The position numbers were made by a program, and so were the translations under genes. This document shows, in pieces, positions 50,897-60,443 of a stretch of DNA of 64,000 nt. Within the stretch, counting starts at the first letter, position 1. Every line of letters begins with the position of its first letter. The notes under the pieces were generated by a model. That model did not search any database and was not told the origin of the DNA. It saw nothing but the letters and a program-made list of their open reading frames with translations. The DNA is from Pseudomonas sp. PD9R. Its GTDB lineage: Bacteria; Pseudomonadota; Gammaproteobacteria; Pseudomonadales; Pseudomonadaceae. The DNA lies in NCBI RefSeq assembly GCF_019200975.1, contig NZ_JAHTMR010000016.1, positions 6-64,005 on the forward strand. Reading direction: 5' to 3'.

Positions 50897-53209
50897 ATGT
50901 CACGCCAACTACCACAATTACCTATCAGTTCACCGCGTTTACTCGCTTCTGCAATTGGCGTGGCGATCACCGCCGGCTCCGCGGGCCACATGGTTTTTGC
51001 TGCTGAAAAGACCGACGAAAAAGCACCAAGCAACACCATTTCCCTGGGCGCTACCTCCGTCACTGGCGAAGCCCAGGACGAGACTTCCTACAACGTCGAA
51101 AAAGCCTCCTCGCCCAAGTACACCGCGCCGCTGGTGGACACACCTCGCTCGATCACCGTCATCCCGCAACAAGTGCTCAAAGACACTGGCGCGATGAACA
51201 TGCAGGACGCACTGCGCACCGTTCCAGGCATCACCTTCGGTGCCGGTGAAGGCGGCAACCCGCAGGGCGACCGTCCATTCATTCGCGGCTTCGATGCCCA
51301 GGGCGACACCTACCTGGACGGCGTGCGCGATACCGGTTCGCAGAGCCGCGAGATCTTCGCCGTAGAGTCGATCGAAGTGAGCAAAGGCCCGAACTCGGCC
51401 ATCGGCGGCCGTGGCGCTGCGGGCGGCAGCATCAACCTGGTGAGCAAAAAGGCGCACTTGGGCGATTCGTTCGATGGTGGTTTTACCTGGGGCTCGGACC
51501 AGACCCAGCGCTACACCATGGACGGCAACTATCAGTTCTCTGACACCGCCGCTGGCCGTCTGAACCTGATGAGCCACGAAAGCAACGTCGCCGGCCGTGA
51601 CAGCGTCGATTACGATCGCTGGGGTGTCGCTCCGTCGCTGGCCTTCGGCCTGGGCACCGACACCCGCGTCAACCTCGACTACTACCATCTCGAAAGCAAC
51701 GACACTCCGGACTCGGGGATTCCTTACACCATCCCGGCCGGTGGCTCGGCAGCCCGTACCAAGTCCAATCCGGACAAGCCATACGCCGGCGGCGACACCA
51801 GCAATTTCTACGGCCTTGATGACCGTGACTTCCGCAAGGGTCGCACCGACACGGCGACCTTTGCCATCGAGCACGATCTGAATGATGCGCTGACCGTCAA
51901 GAACACCCTGCGTCACGGCACCAGCATGCAGGATTACATCCTGACCCAGCCGGACGACAGCAAGGGCAACGTCAACAACGGCACCGTGTGGCGTCGTGCC
52001 AACACCCGCGTCAGCAACACCGATACGACGACTAACCAGACCGACCTGTTTGGTGATATCTACATCGCCGGGTTCAAGAACAGCTTCGCCACGGGTATCG
52101 AGTTCACCCGTGAAGAAGGCGAGAAGTCTTCTTACAACGTCAACACCGACACTACGCCGCTGACGACAGCTCCTGCGCCAAGCTTCAACTGCAACCCTGC
52201 GATTGTCGGCCCACGCAGTGCTTACAACTGCACCTCGTTGTCCAACCCGAACCCGAACGATCCATGGAACGGTGCGATCTCGCGTAACTACGCCGGCACC
52301 GACACCGACGCCAACACCCGCGCCCTGTACGTGTTCGACACCCTGGAGCTGTCGCAACAATGGCTGCTCAACATGGGCCTGCGTTACGACCACTTCGACA
52401 CCAAATACAAAACCTTCAACGCATCGAATGTGACTACGGCCAAAGGCAAAGACACCAGCGAGTTCGTCACCGGGCAGTTTGGTGTCGTTTACAAACCGGC
52501 TGAAAACGGCAGCATCTATGCGTCCTACGCAACCTCCGCCACACCACCCGGTAATACTCTGGGCGAAGGCATGGACGGCAACCCGCTGAATGGCGGCACC
52601 ACAAACAACGACTTGAAGCCGGAAACCACCAAGAACTACGAAATCGGTACCAAGTGGGATCTGCTCAATGATCGCCTGTCGTTGACCGCCGACGTCTTCC
52701 GCACCGAGAAAGAGAACGCCCGCGTTCAAGTCAATACGAACACCTATGAAAACGCCGGGAAAACCCGCGTTCAAGGTTTCGAATTGTCGGCCACCGGCAG
52801 GATCACCGAAAAATGGCAAGTCTTCGCCGGCTACGCCTTCATGGACAGCGAACAAATCGACGGCGGCGATTTGCCGGCAAACCGTGCCAACAACGGCAAC
52901 GAACTGCCTAACACGCCGAAAAACAGCGCCAGCCTGTGGACGACCTACCAGCTCACGCCGAAGCTGACCATCGGTGGCGGTGCGTTCTATGTCGACGACG
53001 TGTTCGGCAACGTGGCCAACACCACAATGGTCAATGACTATGTGCGTTACGACGCCATGGCCGCCTACAAGCTGACCAAAAACATCGACCTGCAACTGAA
53101 CGTGCAGAACCTGACCGACGTCACCTACTACGACAAGGCCTTCTCGACTCACTTCGCCAACCAGGCGGCGGGCCGTACTGCTTTGCTGAGCACCAACTTC
53201 CACTTCTGA
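50897..53209 (+). CDS. piuA: TonB-dependent catecholate siderophore receptor PiuA/Fiu
   Basis: A 770-residue outer-membrane receptor: signal peptide ending MVFA before AEKTDEK, a plug domain (TPRSITVIPQQVLKDTGAMN to about residue 190 with the VESIEVSKGPNSAIGG motif) and a 22-strand barrel ending in FHF. The family (Fiu/PiuA/CirA-like) takes up ferric catecholates and siderophore-antibiotic conjugates. GGGGAGGGG precedes the ATG. It is divergent from piuC and followed by the flavoprotein reductase gene, forming an iron-uptake module. Confidence 0.94.
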   Translation: MSRQLPQLPISSPRLLASAIGVAITAGSAGHMVFAAEKTDEKAPSNTISLGATSVTGEAQDETSYNVEKASSPKYTAPLVDTPRSITVIPQQVLKDTGAMNMQDALRTVPGITFGAGEGGNPQGDRPFIRGFDAQGDTYLDGVRDTGSQSREIFAVESIEVSKGPNSAIGGRGAAGGSINLVSKKAHLGDSFDGGFTWGSDQTQRYTMDGNYQFSDTAAGRLNLMSHESNVAGRDSVDYDRWGVAPSLAFGLGTDTRVNLDYYHLESNDTPDSGIPYTIPAGGSAARTKSNPDKPYAGGDTSNFYGLDDRDFRKGRTDTATFAIEHDLNDALTVKNTLRHGTSMQDYILTQPDDSKGNVNNGTVWRRANTRVSNTDTTTNQTDLFGDIYIAGFKNSFATGIEFTREEGEKSSYNVNTDTTPLTTAPAPSFNCNPAIVGPRSAYNCTSLSNPNPNDPWNGAISRNYAGTDTDANTRALYVFDTLELSQQWLLNMGLRYDHFDTKYKTFNASNVTTAKGKDTSEFVTGQFGVVYKPAENGSIYASYATSATPPGNTLGEGMDGNPLNGGTTNNDLKPETTKNYEIGTKWDLLNDRLSLTADVFRTEKENARVQVNTNTYENAGKTRVQGFELSATGRITEKWQVFAGYAFMDSEQIDGGDLPANRANNGNELPNTPKNSASLWTTYQLTPKLTIGGGAFYVDDVFGNVANTTMVNDYVRYDAMAAYKLTKNIDLQLNVQNLTDVTYYDKAFSTHFANQAAGRTALLSTNFHF

Positions 53210-53215
53210 TGGAAC

Positions 53216-53315
53216 CCTGTAGCAGCTGCCGCAGCCTGCGATCTTTTGATGTTGATGTTTAGCGCATCTGAAATCAGCAAAGATCAAAAGATCGCAGGCT
53301 TCGCCAGCTCCTACA
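53216..53315. repeat. REP pair (main family), diverged
   Basis: GTAGCAGCTGCCGCAGCCTG and the inverse ATCGCAGGCTTCGCCAGCTC plus CTAC around a 30-nt loop, after piuA. Confidence 0.85.
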
Positions 53316-53328
53316 TTGGCCTTTGGCC

Positions 53329-53361
53329 AAGCCCCGTTCATTCAGGTGAACGGGGCTTTTG
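53329..53361 (+). terminator. piuA terminator
   Basis: AAGCCCCGTTCA-TTCAGG-TGAACGGGGCTTTTGTG: a stem of about 12 bp with a 4-T tail. It isolates piuA from the next gene. Confidence 0.85.
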
Positions 53362-53425
53362 TGTGTAAAAAAGAATGTTTCTCGACAACCCACGGCATAA
53401 TGCGCGCCGTGATGACTACATTTGA

Positions 53426-55972
53426 ATGAACAAGGCGAGCGACGTGTTGAAGAAAACCCTGTTCCAGTTGCACTGGTTTTTTGGCATCAGTGCCGGACTC
53501 GTCCTGGCCTTGATGGGCATCACCGGGGCAACGGTATCGTTTCAGGATGAAATCCTGTACGCGCTGAATCCTTCTGTGTTGCAAGTCCAGAAGCAGGTCG
53601 CCGGCGTATTGCCGCCCGCCGACCTGGTGGAAAAAATCGAAGCCGCAACAGGCAATAAAGTCGCGATGCTCTCGGTCGACATCGACAGCGGGATCGCTGC
53701 AAAAGTGTTCTTCACCCCGCCACCCGGTGAGCGTCGCGGGCAGATGCGCTTCTTCGATCCGTACACCGCTGAATTGATGGGTGACGCCACCGGCCAGGAC
53801 TTTTTCGGCCTGATGCTGCAACTGCACCGCTTCCTTGCGATGGGCGACACCGGACGGCAAATCACGGGGGCCTGCACGCTGATTCTGGTGTTCTTCTGCC
53901 TCTCCGGCCTGTACCTGCGCTGGCCTCGTCAGTGGAAAAGCTGGCGCGCCTGGCTGACCCTCGACTGGAAGAAAAAAGGTCGCAGCTTCAACTGGGACCT
54001 GCACTCGGTCGCTGGCACCTGGTGCCTGGTGTTTTACCTCTTGGCGGCATTGACCGGGTTGTCCTGGTCCTACGAGTGGTACAACAAAGGCCTGACCCGA
54101 TTGCTCTCTGATTCGCCTCAGAACGAGCGCGTTCGCGGTGGTCGTGGCCCAGCGCCGGAGGGCCAGGCACCGACGGCCGATTACTCGGCCATGTGGAGCA
54201 GCATCTACAGCGCTGCCGGCCCCGACCTGAGTTTTTACAACACCCGCATGCCGCCCGTCGCCGGGCAACCCGCAACCGTTTATTACCTGCTGAAAAACTC
54301 GCCCCACGACCGCGCGCTGAACCAGATCACCCTCGACCCGGTCACTGGCGTCATCAAGCGCCATGACCGCTACAGCGACAAGAGTCTCAAGGCGCAGCTG
54401 CTGACCAGCATCTACGCGCTGCACGTCGGCAGTTACTTCGGCATTGTCGGACGAATCATCCTGACAATCAGCGCCCTGACCATGCCGCTGTTTTTCGTCA
54501 CGGGCTGGTTGTTGTACCTCGACCGCCGCCGCAAAAAACGCCAGATCAAGGACGCCCGCCAAGGCCTCACCCAATCGGGCAGTGACGCTCCGGCGTGGCT
54601 GATCGGTTTCGCCAGCCAGAGCGGATTTGCCGAGCAACTGGCGTGGCAGACTGCCGGCCAATTGCAGGCGGCGGGCCTGCCGGTGAAGGTGCAACCGCTG
54701 GCGAATATCAGCGCGCAGGATTTGCGTGATTCGAGCAATGCGCTGTTCGTGGTCAGCACTTTCGGTGACGGCGAAGCGCCGGACAGCGCCCGGGGCTTCG
54801 AACGCAAACTGCTGGGCCGAACGTTGAGCCTGGAGAGTTTGAATTACGCGGTGCTCGGTCTCGGCGACCGCCAATACCAACACTTTTGCGGCTTCGCCCG
54901 GCGCTTGCACAACTGGCTGGGCGAACACGGCGGCAAGACGTTGTTTGCTCCGGTGGAAGTCGACAGCGGCGACCCTTATGCCTTGCGTCACTGGCAGCAG
55001 CAACTGGGGTTGTTGACCGGGCAAGCGCCGGTCGACACCTGGCAAGCCCCGAGCTACGACAACTGGACGCTGACGCATCGGGAGTTGCTCAACCCGGACA
55101 GCAGCGGCTCAGCCGTTTACCTGCTGGGCCTCAAGGCACCCACCACCAGCAGTTGGCTGGCCGGTGACCTGGTGGAAGTCATGCCGCGCAATTGCCCGTG
55201 GGCCATCGAACATTTCCTCGATGGCCTGGGGATTGATGGCCGAGCCACGATTGAACACGATGGCCTGTCGCAACCACTGGAACAAGCCCTCGCCAGTCGC
55301 CAGTTGCCGGACAACCGCGCGCATCTGGTCGGCCTGCACGCTCAGGCGCTGGTGGATGCGCTGGTGCCTTTGGCGATGCGCGAATACTCCATCGCCTCGA
55401 TTGCCGCCGATGGCGTGCTGGAACTGATCGTGCGCCAGGAACAGCATGCCGATGGCAACCTGGGCGTTGGCTCCGGCTGGTTGACCGAGCATGCGCAAGT
55501 GGGCGGCACCATCAGCCTGCGGGTGCGGCGCAACAGCGGTTTCCACTTGCCGAGCGAACCGAAGCCGATGATTCTGCTGGGCAACGGCACCGGGCTGGCC
55601 GGGTTGCGCAGCTTGCTCAAGGCGCGGATTGCCGATGGGCAACAGCGTCACTGGCTGCTGTTCGGTGAGCGCAATCGGGAACACGACTTCCTGTGTCGCG
55701 ATGAGCTGCAAGAGTGGTTGATCTCTGGCGATCTTGAGCGCCTGGATTTGGCATTCTCGCGGGATCAGGTACAGAAGATTTACGTGCAGGACCTTCTGCG
55801 CGAATCAGCCGCCGAGCTGAAAAAATGGCTGGCGGACGGCGCCGTGATCTACATCTGCGGCAGTTTGCAGGGCATGGCGTCCGGTGTTGATCAAGTGCTT
55901 AACGACGTACTCGGCACCGCCGAAGTCGAACGCCTGATCGAACAGGGCCGCTACCGACGCGACGTTTACTGA
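53426..55972 (+). CDS. piuB: PepSY membrane domain fused to flavodoxin/FAD/NADPH reductase
   Basis: An 848-residue fusion protein. Residues about 1-370 form a PepSY-associated four-helix membrane region (LHWFFGISAGLVLALMGITG; WDLHSVAGTWCLVFYLLAAL). About 388-535 is a flavodoxin-like FMN domain (GFASQSGFAEQLA, STFGDGEAPDSA), about 545-700 an FAD-binding domain with REYSIAS, and about 710-848 an NAD(P)-binding domain (ILLGNGTGLAGLRSLL). It resembles a sulfite-reductase-type flavoprotein and probably passes electrons across the inner membrane to reduce ferric siderophore in the periplasm. An alternative GTG start at 53444 has AAGGCGA upstream. The symbol follows P. aeruginosa gene order. Confidence 0.88.
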   Translation: MNKASDVLKKTLFQLHWFFGISAGLVLALMGITGATVSFQDEILYALNPSVLQVQKQVAGVLPPADLVEKIEAATGNKVAMLSVDIDSGIAAKVFFTPPPGERRGQMRFFDPYTAELMGDATGQDFFGLMLQLHRFLAMGDTGRQITGACTLILVFFCLSGLYLRWPRQWKSWRAWLTLDWKKKGRSFNWDLHSVAGTWCLVFYLLAALTGLSWSYEWYNKGLTRLLSDSPQNERVRGGRGPAPEGQAPTADYSAMWSSIYSAAGPDLSFYNTRMPPVAGQPATVYYLLKNSPHDRALNQITLDPVTGVIKRHDRYSDKSLKAQLLTSIYALHVGSYFGIVGRIILTISALTMPLFFVTGWLLYLDRRRKKRQIKDARQGLTQSGSDAPAWLIGFASQSGFAEQLAWQTAGQLQAAGLPVKVQPLANISAQDLRDSSNALFVVSTFGDGEAPDSARGFERKLLGRTLSLESLNYAVLGLGDRQYQHFCGFARRLHNWLGEHGGKTLFAPVEVDSGDPYALRHWQQQLGLLTGQAPVDTWQAPSYDNWTLTHRELLNPDSSGSAVYLLGLKAPTTSSWLAGDLVEVMPRNCPWAIEHFLDGLGIDGRATIEHDGLSQPLEQALASRQLPDNRAHLVGLHAQALVDALVPLAMREYSIASIAADGVLELIVRQEQHADGNLGVGSGWLTEHAQVGGTISLRVRRNSGFHLPSEPKPMILLGNGTGLAGLRSLLKARIADGQQRHWLLFGERNREHDFLCRDELQEWLISGDLERLDLAFSRDQVQKIYVQDLLRESAAELKKWLADGAVIYICGSLQGMASGVDQVLNDVLGTAEVERLIEQGRYRRDVY

Positions 55973-55978
55973 TTCCCT

Positions 55979-56064
55979 CCCTGTAGGAGCTGCCGCAGGC
56001 TGCGATCTTTTGATCTTAAAAAATCAAGATCAAAAGATCGCAGCCTTTGGCAGCTCCTACAGGG
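55979..56064. repeat. REP pair (main family)
   Basis: A standard inverted pair with a short AT-rich loop in the gap between the convergent piuB and phosphatase genes. Confidence 0.88.
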
Positions 56065-56076
56065 GGTTGGTGTCGA

Positions 56077-57618
56077 TCACACTGGCTGCAGCTTCTGCTC
56101 AAACACCGATACCCCATCCAGATCGCGCAACACCACACTCATCTCCCCGCTCTGCCCATCGATATTCACCTCGCCAAAAAACTGAAACCCGGCAAACGGC
56201 GACGTGTTCTGTGCCGGTGGTGCCTTCTCGAAAACCACTTCAGGGCCGAAGGTCTTATCCAGCGGATTGGGCCCGAAACTTCCGGCATTCAAAGGCCCGG
56301 CGACAAACTCCCAGAATGGTTCGAAGTCTTGAAACGCGGCACGGTCCGGGTGGTAGTGATGCGCCGCGCAGTAATGCACATCCGCCGTCAGCCAAACGAA
56401 ATTACGCACCTGCTGCGCCCGCAGAAATCCCAGCAGCTCGGCAATTTCCAGTTCACGACCCTGCGCCGGTCCGGGATCGCCGTTAGCCACCGCTTCCCAA
56501 CGCGCCACACCCGGACTGACCTCGCCATCCGGTACGCCGAGACCGATCGGCATGTCGGCGGCAATGACTTTCCATTGGGCACTTGAGCCTTTTAACGACG
56601 CCTTCAACCAGTCCAGTTGTTCGCGCCCAAGAAAGGGCTTGGCGTCGCCAAGGTTGTCGTCATTGGCACCGCGATAACTGCGCATGTCGAGCACGAACAC
56701 ATCGAGCAATGGCCCATAGCTGAGCTGGCGATAAATCCGCCCGCCACCGTCGGCGCTCTGCAAACGCATCGGCGCGTACTCGAGCCACGCCTGCCGCGCA
56801 CGGCCCACCAGGCTGTGGATATCTTTGCTGGCATAGCGCTGATCCAGTTGCTTGCCCGGTGACCAGTTGTTCACCACTTCGTGGTCATCCCACTGCCAGA
56901 TTTGCGGCACTTCGGCGTTGAAGCGGCGGATGTTTTCGTCCATCAGGTTGTAGCGGTAATTACCACGAAACTCATCGAGGCTTTCGGCGACTTTGCTCTT
57001 CGCTGCACTGGTGATGTTGCGCCACACCCGGCCGCTCTCGGTGGTGAGCTGCGCGGGTACAGGACCGTCGGCGTAGATGGTGTCGCCGCTGTGGATAAAG
57101 AAGTCCGGCAGACGCAAGCGCATGGCGTCATAGATACGCATGCCGCCGATGTCCGGGTTGATCCCGAAGCCCTGGCCGACGGTGTCGCCGCTCCAGACAA
57201 AACGAATATCGCGGCGGTTCTGGGGCACGCTGCGCAAGTGGCCGAACCAGGGTTCGCTGGCGACGCCGCTCTGCGCGTCTTCAAATTGCACGCGATAGAA
57301 AATCGCCTGATCGGCGGGCAGCCCGGTGAGCTCGACCCGTGCGGTGAAATCGGTTCGGGCATCGGCCAGGGCCGAGACAAACCGCCGGGGGTTGGGAAAC
57401 AGACTGCGGGTGTCCCATTCCACCACCATCCGCGCCGGGCGGTCGCAACGGCTCCAGATGATCGCCCGATCACCCAGCAAATCACCGGACTGCACGCCAT
57501 CGGTGAGTTGCGGACGATCCTTGACCGAAGCAATCACCGCCGGCGCCAGCCCTGGCAACAGCAACCCGGCGCCAACCGCTTGCACCACACGACGACGACC
57601 GAGATCGAATTCGCTCAT
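56077..57618 (-). CDS. PhoD-like phosphodiesterase/alkaline phosphatase (Tat substrate)
   Basis: A 513-residue PhoD-family metallophosphatase. The N terminus carries a twin-arginine signal (GRRRVVQAVGAGLLLPGLAP plus AVIA). Metal-binding motifs are visible: WSGDT, HSGDTIYAD, WDDHEVVNN and TADVHYCAAHHYHP. Such enzymes bind Ca2+ and Fe3+ and release phosphate from mono- or diesters in the periplasm or outside. The start MSEFDLGRRR at 57618 places the arginines correctly. Monocistronic between REP pairs. No Pho box was recognised in the short upstream region. Confidence 0.9.
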   Translation of the reverse strand: MSEFDLGRRRVVQAVGAGLLLPGLAPAVIASVKDRPQLTDGVQSGDLLGDRAIIWSRCDRPARMVVEWDTRSLFPNPRRFVSALADARTDFTARVELTGLPADQAIFYRVQFEDAQSGVASEPWFGHLRSVPQNRRDIRFVWSGDTVGQGFGINPDIGGMRIYDAMRLRLPDFFIHSGDTIYADGPVPAQLTTESGRVWRNITSAAKSKVAESLDEFRGNYRYNLMDENIRRFNAEVPQIWQWDDHEVVNNWSPGKQLDQRYASKDIHSLVGRARQAWLEYAPMRLQSADGGGRIYRQLSYGPLLDVFVLDMRSYRGANDDNLGDAKPFLGREQLDWLKASLKGSSAQWKVIAADMPIGLGVPDGEVSPGVARWEAVANGDPGPAQGRELEIAELLGFLRAQQVRNFVWLTADVHYCAAHHYHPDRAAFQDFEPFWEFVAGPLNAGSFGPNPLDKTFGPEVVFEKAPPAQNTSPFAGFQFFGEVNIDGQSGEMSVVLRDLDGVSVFEQKLQPV

Positions 57619-57676
57619 GGTGTTCTCCCTGAAAAAGGAAAAACTAAAGCATCTCTGCATGTATTTGAGGTGACAG

Positions 57677-57752
57677 TAAAAGATCGCAGCCTGCGGCAGC
57701 TCCTACAGGGAGTCACCTGTAAGAGCTGCCGCAGGCTGCGATCTTTTGATCT
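57677..57752. repeat. REP pair (main family) in outward order
   Basis: AAAGATCGCAGCCTGCGGCA plus GCTCCTAC, then GTAAGAGCTGCCGCAGGCTG in the opposite order from most pairs, with only about 10 nt between arms. It ends at the fruA stop. Confidence 0.87.
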
Positions 57753-59490
57753 ATGCCTTTACCGGCTCCAGCGCCAATTCAACGGTTTCAGGCCGCTTGA
57801 CCACCGCATACACCACCGCCGTCAACAAACTCCCGGCGACAATCGCCAGCAGATACAGCAGCGCATGGTTGATCGCATTCGGGATTGCCAGCACGAACAA
57901 CCCACCGTGGGGCGCCATCAACTTGCAGCCGAAATACATCGACAACGCACCGGTCAGTGCGCCACCGGCAATGCTCGCCGGAATCACCCGCAGCGGGTCC
58001 TTGGCGGCAAACGGAATCGCCCCTTCGGAGATGAAACACAGCCCCAACACCAACGCTGCTTTACCGGCCTCGCGTTCAGTCTGGGCAAACTTGCGCCGGG
58101 CGATGAAGGTGGCAATGCCAAGGCCGATCGGCGGCACCATGCCCGCCGCCATGGTCGCCGCCATCGGTGCATAACTCTGCGACGCCAGCAGCCCCACCGA
58201 AAACGCATAGGCCGCCTTGTTGATCGGCCCACCGAGGTCGACGCACATCATCCCGCCGAGCAAAACACCGAGCAGAATCGCGTTGGTGGTGCCCATGCTG
58301 TCGAGGAAATGCGTGAGCCCGGCGAGCATCCCGGCCACCGGTTTACCGACCACGTAGATCATCACCAGACCGGTGAACAGACTGGCCAGCAGCGGGATGA
58401 TCAGGATCGGTTTCAGCGCTTCAAGGCTTTGCGGCAACCGTGCATAGCGATTGATCGCCTGCGCCGCGTAACCGGCGAGGAAACCGGCAATGATCCCGCC
58501 AATAAAACCAGCGCCCAGGGTGCTCGCCAGCAGACCGCCAATCATCCCCGGCGCCAGGCCCGGACGGTCGGCAATCGAGTAGGCGATGTACCCCGCCAGC
58601 AACGGCACCATCAACTTGAACGCGGTCTCGCCGCCAATCTGCATCAGCGCCGCCGCCAGCGTGCCTGGTTCCTTGAACGCGGTGATGCCGAACACGAACG
58701 ACAGGGCAATCATCAGGCCGCCCGCCACCACCATCGGCAGCATGAACGACACGCCGGTCAGCAGGTGTTTGTAGACGCCGGTTTTCTCTTGTTTGGCAGG
58801 TCCCTTGGCACCAGTCGATGCGGTTTCTTGCGTGCCTTCGGCCAGCGCTTTTTTCAGCGTGGCTTCGGCTTGCTTGAGAGCAATACCAGTGCCGCAACGG
58901 TAAATCTTCTTGCCGGCAAAACGCTCGGTGGCGACTTCGATATCCGCCGCCAGCAGCACCACGTCGGCATCCGCAATGGCCTGTGCGCTCAGTGGATTGC
59001 GCGCACCCACCGAGCCTTGGGTTTCCACTTGCAGGTCGTAGCCCAAACGCTTGGCCGCTTGTTGCAAGGCTTCGGCCGCCATGAAGGTGTGGGCAACGCC
59101 GGTCGGGCATGCAGTGATTGCGACCAGGCGCGGTGCGTTGCTGGCGACGGCAACCGGTTCTGCAACAACCACAGGCGCGACGTAAACCCGAGCCTCTTCG
59201 GCTCCGCGACGCAGCACCGCATCAACATCCTGCAGGGCTTGCGCCGGGGTACTTTGGAACACGCGTTTGCCGACAAAACGCGCCATATCCACCGGCGCGC
59301 TGGTCACCAGCAAAACCCACTCGGCCACCTCGATTGTGGCCGCCGACAATTGCCGCTCAGGATGCGCCATATCGGTAATTTCGACGCTGGTGCTCCAGCC
59401 CTGACGCTGAGCCGCAGCGTCGAGCAAACGGGCGCACAGCACACTGGTGACCATGCCGTTCGGGCAGGCAGTAACAATGGCTAACTTCAT
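57751..59490 (-). CDS. fruA: Fructose PTS transporter EIIBC
   Basis: A 579-residue fructose permease. Two N-terminal EIIB-like domains are seen: one starts MKLAIVTACPNGMV with C9, the other has the classic phosphorylation loop ITACPTGVAHTFMAAEAL. They are followed by the EIIC domain with about nine helices (GGIIAGFLAGYAAQAINRYA). It imports fructose and phosphorylates it to fructose 1-phosphate. ATG at 59490 is preferred over TTG two codons upstream because of AGAGGG 8 nt before it. Last gene of fruBKA. Confidence 0.97.
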   Translation of the reverse strand: MKLAIVTACPNGMVTSVLCARLLDAAAQRQGWSTSVEITDMAHPERQLSAATIEVAEWVLLVTSAPVDMARFVGKRVFQSTPAQALQDVDAVLRRGAEEARVYVAPVVVAEPVAVASNAPRLVAITACPTGVAHTFMAAEALQQAAKRLGYDLQVETQGSVGARNPLSAQAIADADVVLLAADIEVATERFAGKKIYRCGTGIALKQAEATLKKALAEGTQETASTGAKGPAKQEKTGVYKHLLTGVSFMLPMVVAGGLMIALSFVFGITAFKEPGTLAAALMQIGGETAFKLMVPLLAGYIAYSIADRPGLAPGMIGGLLASTLGAGFIGGIIAGFLAGYAAQAINRYARLPQSLEALKPILIIPLLASLFTGLVMIYVVGKPVAGMLAGLTHFLDSMGTTNAILLGVLLGGMMCVDLGGPINKAAYAFSVGLLASQSYAPMAATMAAGMVPPIGLGIATFIARRKFAQTEREAGKAALVLGLCFISEGAIPFAAKDPLRVIPASIAGGALTGALSMYFGCKLMAPHGGLFVLAIPNAINHALLYLLAIVAGSLLTAVVYAVVKRPETVELALEPVKA

Positions 59491-59501
59491 GACCAACCCT
59501 C

Positions 59502-60443
59502 TTATTGTTCTGTCAGGGGACGCACGCGCACACCCTGTTCGAGCTGCGCCAATTGCGCCGCATCGCCGATACCGAAACCGATCTGAGTGACTGCCATCGC
59601 GGCAATCGCCGTGGCCGTGCGCAAGGTCTGCTCGGGGGTGTCGGCGCTGAGCAAACCGTGGAGCATCCCCGCCAGCAACGAATCACCCGCACCCACCGTG
59701 CTGGCGACGCAGACCTTGGGAGGCGTGGCATGCAGCGCCGAGCCAACGCTGAACCAGTTCACGCCCTCGGCACCATGAGAAATCACTACATGCTCGATGC
59801 CTTGGGCGTGCAATCGGTTCGCCGCTTCGGCCTGGGCCAACACCGAAACCACTTCGCCGCCCAGCACTTCTGCCAGTTCTTCAGTGTTGGGTTTGATCAG
59901 CCACGGGCCGGCCTTGAGCGCGGCGGTCAGCGCGTCGCCGCTGGTATCGAGGGCGACTTTCAAACCGAGGCTTTTCAAGTGAAGGATCAACGCCTGCAAC
60001 CACTGCGCGCTGACACCTTGAGGCAAGCTGCCCGCTACAACGACGGCGTCATGCCCCGGTGCGATCTGGTCCAGTCGATCAAGCAAAGCCTGTTGTGCCG
60101 CCACGCCGACCATCGGCCCCGGGCCGTTGAGGTCAGTGATGCGGCCATCGCTTTCTGCCAGTTTGATATTGCTGCGGGTCTCGCCAGGCACACGGATAAA
60201 CGCATCGACAAAGCCGCGTTTGGCGAACAGGGTTTCGAACGCTTGAAGGTTGTCTTCACCGAGAAACCCGCTGACCGTCAGCTGATGCCCGAGGTCCGAC
60301 AACACCTGCGCCACGTTCACCCCTTTGCCGGCAGCATGGGTGTGCATGGCGTCGCTGCGGTTGACCTGACCCGGTTCCAGGCGCGGCAACTGAACGGTGA
60401 GGTCCAGCGCCGGGTTGAGGGTCAGGGTTAAAATTCTGGCCAT
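59502..60443 (-). CDS. fruK: 1-phosphofructokinase
   Basis: A PfkB-family kinase (313 aa) converting fructose 1-phosphate to fructose 1,6-bisphosphate. Motifs: TLNPALDLTV at the N terminus, GKGVNVAQVLSDLG and the catalytic GAGDSLLAGM with D254. The ATG overlaps the fruB stop by one base, so the two are translationally coupled. Confidence 0.97.
   Translation of the reverse strand: MARILTLTLNPALDLTVQLPRLEPGQVNRSDAMHTHAAGKGVNVAQVLSDLGHQLTVSGFLGEDNLQAFETLFAKRGFVDAFIRVPGETRSNIKLAESDGRITDLNGPGPMVGVAAQQALLDRLDQIAPGHDAVVVAGSLPQGVSAQWLQALILHLKSLGLKVALDTSGDALTAALKAGPWLIKPNTEELAEVLGGEVVSVLAQAEAANRLHAQGIEHVVISHGAEGVNWFSVGSALHATPPKVCVASTVGAGDSLLAGMLHGLLSADTPEQTLRTATAIAAMAVTQIGFGIGDAAQLAQLEQGVRVRPLTEQ

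Noticed and set aside
50939..53341. 800-codon open frame opposite piuA
   Set aside because: Antisense shadow of a strongly recognised TonB receptor, with composition typical of shadow frames.
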